From the NCBI GenBank assembly GCA_033782935.1, contig JAWQEG010000292.1, positions 1,050,001-1,114,000 of the forward strand: a stretch of 64,000 nucleotides of DNA, in the 5' to 3' direction. Position numbers and translations under genes: made by a program. The notes under the pieces were generated by a model. The model saw nothing but the letters and a program-made list of their open reading frames with translations. It was not told where the DNA came from and did not search any database. Shown here in pieces: positions 48,968 through 59,305 of this stretch (its first letter is position 1; each line of letters starts with the position of its first letter). The stretch comes from Petrolisthes cinctipes. Lineage: Eukaryota > Arthropoda > Malacostraca > Decapoda > Porcellanidae.

Positions 48968-48989
48968 GTGCTAGAATATTTTCAAAATA
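48902..48989 (+). repeat. 88-bp half-repeat, copy H1
   Basis: Second 88-bp half, starting caggctcaaaacacccg and ending attttcaaaata. It shares with H2 the caggcycaaaac start, the atcgatatttt/ttcaatatttt core, the gccc/tccc block, and tgtacatg/tgtgcatg near the middle. The following C2 monomer restarts the H2-type sequence at 48990. Confidence 0.7.
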
Positions 48990-50374
48990 TAGGCTAAAAA
49001 CATGCTAAAAATCGATCTTTTAGGTGCCAAAAAGTCGATATCTCAAATTCAGTCCCAAAACACCCGAAAATTCGATATTTAGGGGTCCCAGAAGCGATCT
49101 GTACATGCCTACTCCGTGTTAGAGTATTTTCAAAATACATGCTCAAAACATACTGAAAATCGATCTTTTAGGTGCACAAAAGTCGATATGTGCATGCATC
49201 TTCAGTACCCGTTTATATCTCAAATTCAGGCTCAAAACACCCGAAAATTCAATATTTTGGGGTCCCAGAAGCAATCTGTACATGCCTACTCAGTGTTAGA
49301 GTATTTTCAAAATACAGGCCCAAAACATGCTGAAAATCGATATTTTAGATGCCCAAAGTCAATATGTGCATGTATCTTCTGTACCCGTTTATATCTCAAT
49401 TTCAGGCTCAAAACACCCGAAAATTCAATATTTTGGGGTCCCAGAAGCAATCTGTACATGCCTACACAGTGCTAGAATATTTTCAAAATATAGGCTAAAA
49501 ACATGCTAAATTAAATCGACATTTTATGTGCCAAAAAATCGATATCTCAAATTCAGTCCCAAAACACCCGAAAATTCGATATTTAAAGGTCCCAGAAGGT
49601 ATCTGTACATGCCTACTCCGTGTTAGAGTATTTTCAAAATACAGGCCAAAAACATACTGAAAATCGATCTTTTAGGTGCCCAAAAGTCGATATGTGCATG
49701 CATCTTCTGTACCCGTTTATATCTCAAATTCTGGCCCTAAACACCCGAAAATTCGATATTTTGGGGTCCCAGAAGCGATCTGTACATGCCTACTCCGTGT
49801 TAGAGTATTTTCAAAATTCAGGCCCAAAACATGTTGAAAATCGATATTTTTGGTGCCCAAAGTCAATATGTGCATGTATCTTCTGTACCCGTTTATATCT
49901 CAAATTCAGGCTCAAAACACCCGAAAATTCAATATTTTGGGGTCCCAGAAGCAATCTGTACATGCCTACTCAGTGCTAGAATATTTTCAAAATACAGGCC
50001 CAAAACATGCTGAAAATCGATATTTTAGATGCCCAAAGTCAATATGTGCATGTATCTTCTGTACCCGTTTATATCTCAATTTCAGGCTCAAAACACCCGA
50101 AAATTCAATATTTTGGGGTCCCAGAAGTAATCTGTACATGCCTACACAGTGCTAGAATATTTTCAAAATATAGGCTAAAAACATGCTAAATTTTAATCGA
50201 CATTTTATGTGCCAAAAAATCGATATCTCAAAATCAGTCCCAAAACACCCGAAAATTCGATATTTAGAGGTCCCAGAAGGTATCTGTACATGCCTACTCC
50301 GTGTTAGAGTATTTTCAAAATACAGGCCAAAAACATACTGAAAATCGATCTTTTAGGTGCCCAAAAGTCGATAT

Positions 50375-50403
50375 GTGCATGCATCTTCTGTACCCGTTTA
50401 TAT
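50375..50403 (+). other. 29-bp segment absent from all C monomers
   Basis: In this A1 monomer the segment begins gtgcatgcatc and ends cgtttatat. It is preceded by cgATAT and itself ends in ttATAT, so the C-type deletion removed the segment plus one copy of a 4-bp direct repeat. The same segment is present in essentially every A and B monomer and missing in every C. Confidence 0.9.
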
Positions 50404-50408
50404 CTCAA
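50392..50408 (-). other. Weak CENP-B-box-like 17-mer (representative)
   Basis: On the minus strand this reads ttgagatataaacgggt. Against the nine essential positions of the mammalian CENP-B box (nTTCGnnnnAnnCGGGn) it matches seven, including CGGG and the central A, and fails at two bases of TTCG. A match this good is expected about 0.4 times by chance in one monomer on both strands, so this is a candidate only. It occurs in A and B monomers and is destroyed in C by the 29-bp deletion. Confidence 0.2.
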
Positions 50409-52632
50409 ATTCTGGCCCTAAACACCCGAAAATTCGATATTTTGGGGTCCCAGAAGCGATCTGTACATGCCTACTCCGTGTTAGAGTATTTTCAAAATTC
50501 AGGCCCAAAACATGCTGAAAATCGATATTTTTGGTGCCCAAAGTCAATATGTGCATGTATCTTCTGTACCCGTTTATATCTCAAATTCAGGCTCAAAACA
50601 CCCGAAAATTCAATATTTTTGGGTCCCAGAAGCAATCTGTACATGCCAACTCAGTGCTAGAATATTTTCAAAATATAGGCTAAAAACATGCTAAAAATCG
50701 ATCTTTTAGGTGCCAAAAAGTCGATATCTCAAATTCAGTCCCAAAACACTCGAAAATTCGATATTTAGGAGTCCCAAAAGCGATCTGTACATGCCTACTC
50801 CGTGTTAGAGTATTTTCAAAATACATGCTCAAAACATACTGAAAATCGATCTTTTAGGTGCACAAAAGTCGATATGTGCATGCATCTTCAGTACCCGTTT
50901 ATATCTCAAATTCAGGCTCAAAACACCCGAAAATTCGATATTTTTGGGTCCCAGAAGCGATCTGTACATGCCTACTCCGTGTTAGAGTATTTTCAAAATT
51001 CAGGCCCAAAACATGCTGAAAATCGATATTTTTGGTGCCCAAAGTCAATATATGAATGTATCTTCTGTACCCGTTTATATCTCAAATTCAGGCTCAAAAA
51101 CACCCGAAAATTCAATATTTTGGGGTCCCAGAAGCAATCTGTACATGCCTACTCAGTGCTAGAATATTTTTAAAATATAGGCTAAAAACATGCTAAAAAT
51201 CGATCTTTTAGGTGCCAAAAAGTCGATATCTCAAATTCAGTCCCAAAACACCCGAAAATTCGATATTTAGGGGTCCCAGAAGCGATCAGTACATGCCTAC
51301 TCCGTGTTAGAGTATTTTCAAAATTCAGGCCCAAAACATGCTGAAAATCGATCTTTTAGGTGCCCAAAGTCGATATGTGCATGTATCTTCTGTACCCGTT
51401 TATATCTCAAATTCAGGCTCAAAACACCCGAAAATTCAATATTTTGGGGTGCCAGAAGCAATCTGTACATGCCAACTCAGTGCTAGAATAATTTCAAAAT
51501 ATAGGCTAAAAACATGCTAAAAATCGATCTTTTAGGTGCCAAAAAGTCGATATCTCAAATTCAGTCCAAAAACACCCGAAAATTCGATATTTAGGGGTCC
51601 CAGAAGCGATCTGTACATGCCTACTCCGTGTTAGAGTATTTTCAAAATACATGCTCAAAACATACTGAAAATCGATCTTTTAGGTGCACAAAAGTCGATA
51701 TGTGCATGCATCTTCAGTACCCGTTTATATCTCAAATTCAGGCTCAAAACACCCGAAAATTCAATATTTTGGGGTCCCAGAAGCAATCTGTACATGCCTA
51801 CTCAGTGTTAGAGTATTTTCAAAATACAGGCCCAAAACATGCTGAAAATCGATATTTTAGATGCCCAAAGTCAATATGTGCATGTATCTTCTGTACCCGT
51901 TTATATCTCAAATTCAGGCTCAAAACACCCGAAAATTCAATATTTTGGGGTCCCAGAAGCAATCTGTACATGCCTACTCAGTGCTAGAATATTTTCAAAA
52001 TATAGGCTAAAAACATGCTAAAAATCGATCTTTTAGGTGCCAAAAAGTCGATATCTCAAATTCAGTCCCAAAACACCCGAAAATTCGATATTTAGGGGTC
52101 CCAGAAGCGATCTGTACATGCCTACTCCGTGTTAGAGTATTTTAAAAATACATGCTCAAAACATAATGAAAATCGATCTTTTAGGTGCACAAAAGTCGAT
52201 ATGTGCAGGCATCTTCAGTACCCGTTTATATCTCAAATTCAGGCTCAAAACACCCGAAAATTCAATATTTTGGGGTCCCAGAAGCAATCTGTACATGCCT
52301 ACTCAGTGTTAGAGTATTTTCAAAATACAGGCCCAAAACATGCTGAAAATCGATATTTTAGATGCCCAAAGTCAATATGTGCATGTATCTTCTGTACCCG
52401 TTTATATCTCAATTTCAGGCTCAAAACACCCGAAAATTCAATATTTTGGGGTCCCAGAAGCAATCTGTACATGCCTACACAGTGCTAGAATATTTTCAAA
52501 ATATAGGCTAAAAACATGCTAAATTAAATCGACATTTTATGTGCCAAAAAATCGATATCTCAAATTCAGTCCCAAAACACCCGAAAATTCGATATTTAAA
52601 GGTCCCAGAAGGTATCTGTACATGCCTACTCC

Positions 52633-54636
52633 GTGTTAGAGTATTTTCAAAATACAGGCCAAAAACATACTGAAAATCGATCTTTTAGGTGCCCAAAAGT
52701 CGATATGTGCATGCATCTTCTGTACCCGTTTATATCTCAAATTCTGGCCCTAAACACCCGAAAATTCGATATTTTGGGGTCCCAGAAGCGATCTGTACAT
52801 GCCTACTCCGTGTTAGAGTATTTTCAAAATTCAGGCCCAAAACATGCTGAAAATCGATATTTTTGGTGCCCAAAGTCAATATGTGCATGTATCTTCTGTA
52901 CCCGTTTATATCTCAAATTCAGGCTAAAAACACCCGAAAATTCAATATTTTGGGGTCCCAGAAGCAATCTGTACATGCCAACTCAGTGCTAGAATATTTT
53001 CAAAATATAGGCTAAAAACATGCTAAAAATCGATCTTTTAGGTGCCAAAAAGTCGATATCTCAAATTCAGTCCCAAAACACTCGAAAATTCGATATTTAG
53101 GGGTCCCAAAAGCGATCTGTACATGCCTACTCCGTGTTAGAGTATTTTCAAAATACATGCTCAAAACATACTGAAAATCGATCTTTTAGGTGCACAAAAG
53201 TCGATATGTGCATGCATCTTCAGTACCCGTTTATATCTCAAATTCAGGCTCAAAACACCCGAAAATTCGATATTTTTGGGTCCCAGAAGCGATCTGTACA
53301 TGCCTACTCCGTGTTAGAGTATTTTCAAAATTCAGGCCCAAAACATGCTGAAAATCGAAATTTTTGGTGCCCAAAGTCAATATGTGAATGTATCTTCTGT
53401 ACCCGTTTATATCTCAAATTCAGGCTCAAAACACCCGAAAATTCAATATTTTGGGGTGCCAGAAGCAATCTGTACATGCCAACTCAGTGCTAGAATATTT
53501 TCAAAATATAGGCTAAAAACATACTAAAAATCGATCTTTTAGGTGCCAAAAAGTCGATATCTCAAATTCAGTCCCAAAACACCCGAAAATTCGATATTTA
53601 GGGGTCCCAGAAGCGATCTGTACATGCCTACTCCGTGTTAGAGTATTTTCAAAATACATGCTCAAAACATACTGAAAATCGATCTTTTAGGTGCACAAGA
53701 GTCGATATGTGCATGCATCTTCAGTACCCGATTATATCTCAAATTCAGGCTCAAAACACCCGAAAATTCAATATTTTGGGGTCCCAGAAGCAATCTGTAC
53801 ATGCCTACTCAGTATTAGAGTATTTTCAAAATACAGGCCCAAAACATGCTGAAAATCGATATTTTAGATGCCCAAAGTCAATATGTGCATGTATCTTCTG
53901 TACCCGTTTATATCTCAAATTCAGGCTCAAAACACCCGAAAATTCAATATTTTGGGGTCCCAGAAGCAATCTGTACATGCCTACACAGTGCTAGAATATT
54001 TTCAAAATATAGGCTAAAAACATGCTAAAAATCGACATTTTAGGTGCCAAAAAATCGATATCTCGAATTCAGGCCCAAAACACCCGAAAATTCGATATTT
54101 AGAGGTAACAGAAGGTATCTGTACATGCCTATTCCGTGTTAGAGTATTTTCAAAATACAGGTCAAAAACATACTGAAAATCGATCTTTTAGGTGCCCAAA
54201 AGTCGATATGTGCATGCATCTTCTGTACCCGTTTATATCTCAAATTCTGGCCCTAAACACCCGAAAATTCGATATTTTTGGGTCCCAGAAGCGATCTGTA
54301 CATGCCTACTCCGTGTTAGAGTATTTTCAAAATTCAGGCCCAAAACATGCTGAAAATCGATATTTTTGGTGACCAAAGTCAATATGTGCATGTATCTTCT
54401 GTACCCGTTTATATCTCAAATTCGGGCTCAAAACACCCGAAAATTCAATATTTTGGGGTCCCAGAAGCAATCTGTACATGCCTACTCAGTGCTAGAATAT
54501 TTTCAAAATATAGGCTAAAAACATGCTAAAAATCGATCTTTTAGGTGCCAAAAAGTCGATATCTCAAATTCAGTCCCAAAAAACCCGAAAATTCGATATT
54601 TAGGGGTCCCAGAAGCGATCTGTACATGCCTACTCC
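52633..54636 (+). repeat. Array segment 19: recombinant B1/B1* and near-regular HOR
   Basis: Monomer starts: 52633 A1, 52810 B1, 52986 C2; 53134 A2/A1, 53311 B1/B1* recombinant, 53487 C2; 53635 A2, 53812 B2, 53988 C1; 54136 A1 (caggtcaaaaac), 54313 B1 (ggtgaccaaag), 54489 C2. The 53311 monomer has the B1 marker gtgaatgtatc and then the B1* markers ggggtgccag and catgccaactcag. Confidence 0.92.
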
Positions 54637-57479
54637 GTGTTAGAGTATTTTCAAAATACATGCTCAAAACATACTGAAAATAGATCTTTTAGGTGCACAA
54701 AAGTCGATATGTGCATGCATCTTCAGTACCCGTTTATATCTCAAATTCAGGCTAAAAAAACCCGAAAATTCAATATTTTGGGGTCCCAGAAGCAATCTGT
54801 ACATGCCTACTCAGTGTTAGAGTATTTTCAAAATACAGGCCCAAAACATGCTGAAAATCGATATTTTAGATGCCCAAAGTCAATATGTGCATGTATCTTC
54901 TGTACCCGTTTATATCTCAATTTCAGGCTCAAAACACCCGAAAATTTAATATTTTGGGGTCCCAGAAGCAATCTGTACATGCCTACACAGTGCTAGAATA
55001 TTTTCAAAATATAGGCTAAAAACATGCTAAATTAAATCGACATTTTAGGTGCCAAAAAATCGATATCTTAAATTCAGTCCCAAAACACCCGAAAATTCGA
55101 TATTTAGAGGTCCCAGAAGGTATCTGTACATGCCTACTCCGTGTTAGAGTATTTTCAAAATACAGGCCAAAAACATACTGAAAATCGATCTTTTAGGTGC
55201 CCAAAAGTCGATATGTGCATGCATCTTCTGTACCCGTTTATATCTCAAATTCTGGACCTAAACACCCGAAAATTCGATATTTTGGGGTCCCAGAAGCGAT
55301 CTGTACATGCCTACTCCGTGTTAGAGTATTTTCAAAATTCAGGCCCAAAACATGCTGAAAATCGATATTTTTGGTGCCCAAAGTCAATATGTGCATGTAT
55401 CTTCTGTACCCGTTTATATCTCAAATTCAGGCTCAAAACACCCGAAAATTCAATATTTTGGGGTCCCAGAAGCAATCTGTAGATGCCTACTCAGTGCTAG
55501 AATATTTTCAAAATATAAGCTAAATTTAAACATGCTAAAAATCGATCTTTTAGGTGCCAAAAAGTCGATATCTCAAATTCAGTCCCAAAACACCCGAAAA
55601 TTCGATATATAGGGGTCCCAGAAGCGATCTGTACATGCCTACTCCGTGTTAGAGTATTTTCAAAATACAGGCCAAAAACATACTGAAAATCGATCTTTTA
55701 GGTGCCCAAAAGTCGATATGTGCATGTATCTTCTGTACCCGTTTATATCTCAAATTCGGGCTCAAAACACCCGAAAATTCAATATTTTGGGGTCCCAGAA
55801 GCAATCTGTACATGCCTACTCAGTGCTAGAATATTTTCAAAATATAGGCTAAAAACATGCTAAAAATCGATCTTTTAGGTGCCAAAAAGTCGATATCTCA
55901 AATTCAGTCCCAAAACACCCGAAAATTCGATATTTAGGGGTCCCAGAAGCGATCTGTACATGCCTACTCCGTGTTAGAGTATTTTCAAGATACATGCTCA
56001 AAACATACTGAAAATAGATCTTTTAGGTGCATAAAAGTCGATATGTGCATGCATCTTCAGTACCCGTTTATATCTTAAATTCAGGCTCAAAACACCCGAA
56101 AATTCAATATTTTGGGGTCCCAGAAGCAATCTGTACATGCCTACTCAGTGTTAGAGTATTTTCAAAATACAGGCCCAAAACATGCTGAAAATCGATATTT
56201 TAGATGCCCAAAGTCAATATGTGCATGTATCTTCTGTACCCGTTTATATCTCAATTTCAGGCTCAAGACACCCGAAAATTCAATATTTTGGGGTCCCAGA
56301 AGCAATCTGTACATGCCTACACAGTGCTAGAATATTTTCAAAATATAGGCTAAAAACATGCTAAATTAAATCGACATTTTAGGTGCCAAAAAATCGATTT
56401 CTCAAATTCAGTCCCAAAACACCCGAAAATTCGATATTTAGAGGTCCCAGAAGGTATCTGTACATGCCTACTCCGTGTTAGAGTATTTTCAAAATACAGG
56501 CCAAAAACATACTGAAAATCGATCTTTTAGGTGCCCAAAAGTCGATATGTGCATGCATCTTCTGTACCCGTTTATATCTCAAATTCTGGCCCTAAACACC
56601 CGAAAATTCGATATTTTGGGGTCCCAGAAGCGATCTGTACATGCCTACTCCGTGTTAGAGTATTTTCAAAATTCAGGCCCAAAACATGCTGAAAATCGAT
56701 ATTTTTGGTGCCCAAAGTCAATATGTGCATGTATCTTCTGTACCCGTTTATATCTTAAATTCAGGCTCAAAACACCCGAAAATTCAATATTTTGGGGTCC
56801 CAGAAGCAATCTGTACATGCCTACTCAGAGCTAGAATATTTTCAAAATATAAGCTAAAAACATGCTAAAAATCGATCTTTTAGGTGCCAAAAAGTCGATA
56901 TCTCAAATTCAGTCCCAAAACACCCGAAAATTCGATATATAGGGGTCCCAGAAGCGATCTGTACATGCCTACTCCGTGTTAGAGTATTTTCAAAATACAT
57001 GCTCAAAACATACTGAAAATCGATCTTTTAGGTGCACAAAAGTCGATATGTGCATGCATCTTCAGTACCCGTTTATATCTCAAATTCAGGCTCAAAACAC
57101 CCGAAAATTCGATATTTTGGGGTCCCAAAAGCAATCTGTACATGCCTACTCAGTGTTAGAGTATTTTCAAAATTCAGGCCCAAAACATGCTGAAAATCGA
57201 TATTTTTGGTGACCAAAGTCAATATGTGCATGTATCTTCTGTACCCGTTTATATCTCAAATTCAGGCTCAAAACACCCGAAAATTCAATATTTTGGGGTC
57301 CCAGAAGCAATCTGTACATGCCTACACAGTGCTAGAATATTTTCAAAATATAGGCTAAAAACATGCTAAATTAAATCGACATTTTAGGTGCCAAAAAATC
57401 GATATCTCAAATTCAGTCCCAAAACACCCGAAAATTCGATATTTAGAGGTCCCAGAAGGTATCTGTACATGCCTACTCC
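54637..57479 (+). repeat. Array segment 20: alternating HOR with C insertions
   Basis: Monomer starts: 54637 A2 (aaatagatc), 54814 B2, 54990 C1 (151); 55141 A1, 55318 B1, 55494 C2 (152, ctaaatttaaac, gatatatagg); 55646 A1/B2-like chimera, 55823 C2; 55971 A2 (aaatagatc, gtgcataaaag), 56148 B2, 56324 C1 (151); 56475 A1, 56652 B1, 56828 C2 (gagctagaat, gatatatagg); 56976 A2, 57153 B1 (ggtgaccaaag), 57329 C1 (151). The 55971-56474 trimer is the third relative of 31119 and 38628. Confidence 0.9.
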
Positions 57480-57656
57480 GTGTTAGAGTATTTTCAAAAT
57501 ACAGGCCAAAAACATACAGAAAATCGATCATTTAGGTGCCCAAAAGTCGATATGTGCATGCATCTTCTGTACCCGTTTATATCTCAAATTCTGGCCCTAA
57601 ACACCCGAAAATTCGATATTTTGGGGTCCCAGAAGCGATCTGTACATGCCTACTCC

Positions 57657-57832
57657 GTGTTAGAGTATTTTCAAAATTCAGGCCCAAAACATGCTGAAAA
57701 TCGATATTTTTGGTGCCCAAAGTCAATATGTGCATGTATCTTCTGTACCCGTTTATATCTCAAATTCAGGCTCAAAACACCCGAAAATTCAATATTTTGG
57801 GGTCCCAGAAGCAATCTGTACATGCCTACTCA
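57657..57832 (+). repeat. Reference monomer B1 (176 bp)
   Basis: Clean example of sub-type B1. Marks are caaaattcaggcccaaaac, gatatttttggtgcccaaag, gtcaatatgtgcatgtatc, and a second half with caggctcaaaacacccg, ttcaatattttgg and gcaatctg. At three positions where A1 carries CG (ttcga, gcgat, gtcga), B1 carries CA. B1 normally sits between A1 and C2. Confidence 0.93.
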
Positions 57833-57980
57833 GTGCTAGAATATTTTCAAAATATAGGCTAAAAACATGCTAAAAATCGATCTTTTAGGTGCCAAAAAGT
57901 CGATATCTCAAATTCAGTCCCAAAACACCCGAAAATTCGATATTTAGGGGTCCCAGAAGCGATCTGTACATGCCTACTCC
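57833..57980 (+). repeat. Reference monomer C2 (148 bp, deletion-bearing)
   Basis: Short monomer, sub-type C2: starts gtgctagaatattttc, then ataggctaaaaacatgc, gatcttttaggtgcc, aaaaagtcgatatctcaaa, and ends aggggtcccagaagcgatc. Compared with A and B it lacks 29 bp between cgatat and ctcaaattc. The junction creates a GATATC hexamer at 57902-57907 that A and B do not have. C2 normally follows B1 and precedes A2. Confidence 0.93.
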
Positions 57981-58331
57981 GTGTTAGAGTATTTTCAAAA
58001 TACATGCTCAAAACATACTGAAAATCGATTTTTTAGGTGCACAAAAGTCGATATGTGCATGCATCTTCAGTACCCGTTTATATCTCAAATTCAGGCTCAA
58101 AACACCCGAAAATTCAATATTTTGGGGTCCCACAAGCAATCTGTACATATACTCAGTGTTAGAGTATTTTCAAAATACAGGCCCAAAACATGCTGAAAAT
58201 CGATATTTTAGATGCCCAAAGTCAATATGTGCATGTATCTTCTGTACCCGTTTATATCTCAAATTCAGGCTCAAAACACCCGAAAATTCAATATTTTGGG
58301 GTCCCAGAAGCAATCTGTACATGCCTACACA

Positions 58332-58479
58332 GTGCTAGAATATTTTCAAAATATAGGCTAAAAACATGCTAAAAATCGACATTTTAGGTGCCAAAAAATC
58401 GATATCTCAAATTCAGTCCCAAAACACCCGAAAATTCGATATTTAGAGGTCCCAGAAGGTATCTGTACATGCCTACTCC
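58332..58479 (+). repeat. Reference monomer C1 (148 bp, deletion-bearing)
   Basis: Short monomer, sub-type C1: preceded by ctacaca (not ctactca), with gctaaaaatcgacatttt, gccaaaaaatcgatatctc, and the ending agaggtcccagaaggtatc. It shares the 29-bp deletion and GATATC junction with C2, so the deletion predates the C1/C2 split. Many copies from 27 kb onward have a 3-bp (ctaaattaaatcg) or 4-bp insertion. Confidence 0.92.
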
Positions 58480-59305
58480 GTGTTAGAGTATTTTCAAAAT
58501 ACAGGCCAAAAACATACTGAAAATCGATCTTTTAGGTGCCCAAAAGTCGATATGTGCATGCATCTTCTGTACCCGTTTATATCTCAAATTCTGGCCCTAA
58601 ACACCCGAAAATTCGATATTTTGGGGTCCCAGAAGCGATCTGTACATGCCTACTCCGTGTTAGAGTATTTTCAAAATTCAGGCCCAGGACATGCTGAAAA
58701 TCGATATTTTAGATGCCCAAAGTCAATATGTGCATGTATCTTCTGTACCCGTTTATATCTCAAATTCAGGCTCAAAACACCCGAAAATTCAATATTTTGG
58801 GGTCCCAGAAGCAATCTGTACATGCCTACTCAGTGCTAGAATATTTTCAAAATATAGGCTAAAAACATGCTAAAAATCGATCTTTTAGGTGCCAAAAAGT
58901 CGATATCTCAAATTCAGTCCAAAAACACCCGAAAATTCGATATTTAGGGGTCCCAGAAGCGATCTGTACATGCCTACTCCGTGTTAGAGTATTTTCAAAA
59001 TACATGCTCAAAACATACTGAAAATCGATCTTTTAGGTGCACAAAAGTCGATATGTGCATGCATCTTCTGTACCCGTTTATATCTCAAATTCAGGCTCAA
59101 AACACCCGAAAATTCAATATTTTGGGGTCCCAGAAGCAATCTGTACATGCCTACTCAGTGATAGAATATTTTCAAAATATAGGCTAAAAACATGCTAAAA
59201 ATCGACATTTTAGGTGCCAAATAATCGATATCTCAAATTCAGTCCCAAAACACCCGAAAATTCGATATTTAGAAGTCCCAGAAGGTATCTGTACATGCCT
59301 ACTCC

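Larger units (their letters stand above)
47462..50300 (+). repeat. Array segment 17: B2-C1 junctions and a B1* unit
   Basis: Monomer starts: 47462 B2, 47638 C1 (152, ctaaattttaatcg); 47790 A1, 47967 B1 (gtgaatgtatctactg), 48143 C2; 48291 B1*, 48467 C2 (gaataatttc); 48615 A2, 48792 B2, 48968 C2; 49116 A2, 49293 B2, 49469 C1 (151, tttaaaggtcc); 49620 A1, 49797 B1, 49973 B2, 50149 C1 (152). The B2-C1 pairs at 47462 and 49973 share agaagtaatctg and ctaaattttaatcg (offset 2,511). In both, a B2 directly follows another B. Confidence 0.91.
50301..50477 (+). repeat. Reference monomer A1 (177 bp)
   Basis: Clean example of sub-type A1. Diagnostic bases are caggccaaaaacatactg near the start, gatcttttaggtgcccaaaa, the palindromic tgcatgca, cttctgtaccc, ctggccctaaac, ttcgatattttgg and gcgatctg near the end. 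It is one base longer than B because of the extra A in caaaagtcg. TGCATGCA (with nested NsiI and SphI sites) is present in A monomers but is gtgcatgtatc in B and deleted in C. In the canonical HOR, A1 follows C1 and precedes B1. Confidence 0.93.
50301..52632 (+). repeat. Array segment 18: third copy of the 27.5/45.8-kb block
   Basis: Monomer starts: 50301 A1, 50478 B1 (atttttgggtccc, catgccaactcag), 50654 C2 (cactcgaaaa, cccaaaagcg); 50802 A2/A1, 50979 B1 (177, tcaaaaacaccc), 51156 C2; 51304 B1*, 51480 C2 (gaataatttc); 51628 A2, 51805 B2, 51981 C2; 52129 A2, 52306 B2, 52482 C1 (151, tttaaaggtcc). The first part matches 27465 and 45783. The part from 51304 matches 48291-49960 at offset 3,013, so the block is a mosaic of two neighbours. 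Confidence 0.91.
57480..59305 (+). repeat. 1,826-bp unit, copy 1 (11 monomers)
   Basis: Monomer starts: 57480 A1 (catacagaaaatcgatcat), 57657 B1, 57833 C2, 57981 A2 (175 bp, ctgtacatatactcag), 58156 B2, 58332 C1; 58480 A1, 58657 B1/B2 chimera, 58833 C2, 58981 A2, 59158 C1. The second HOR lacks B2, so the period is 1,000 + 826 = 1,826 bp. Confidence 0.9.

Noticed and set aside
50421..50440. A possible CENP-B box on the minus strand at acccgaaaattcgat in the H1 half.
   Set aside because: The TCG and CGGG parts are present, but the spacing is off by one base and the central A is not matched, so it fits worse than the H2 candidate.
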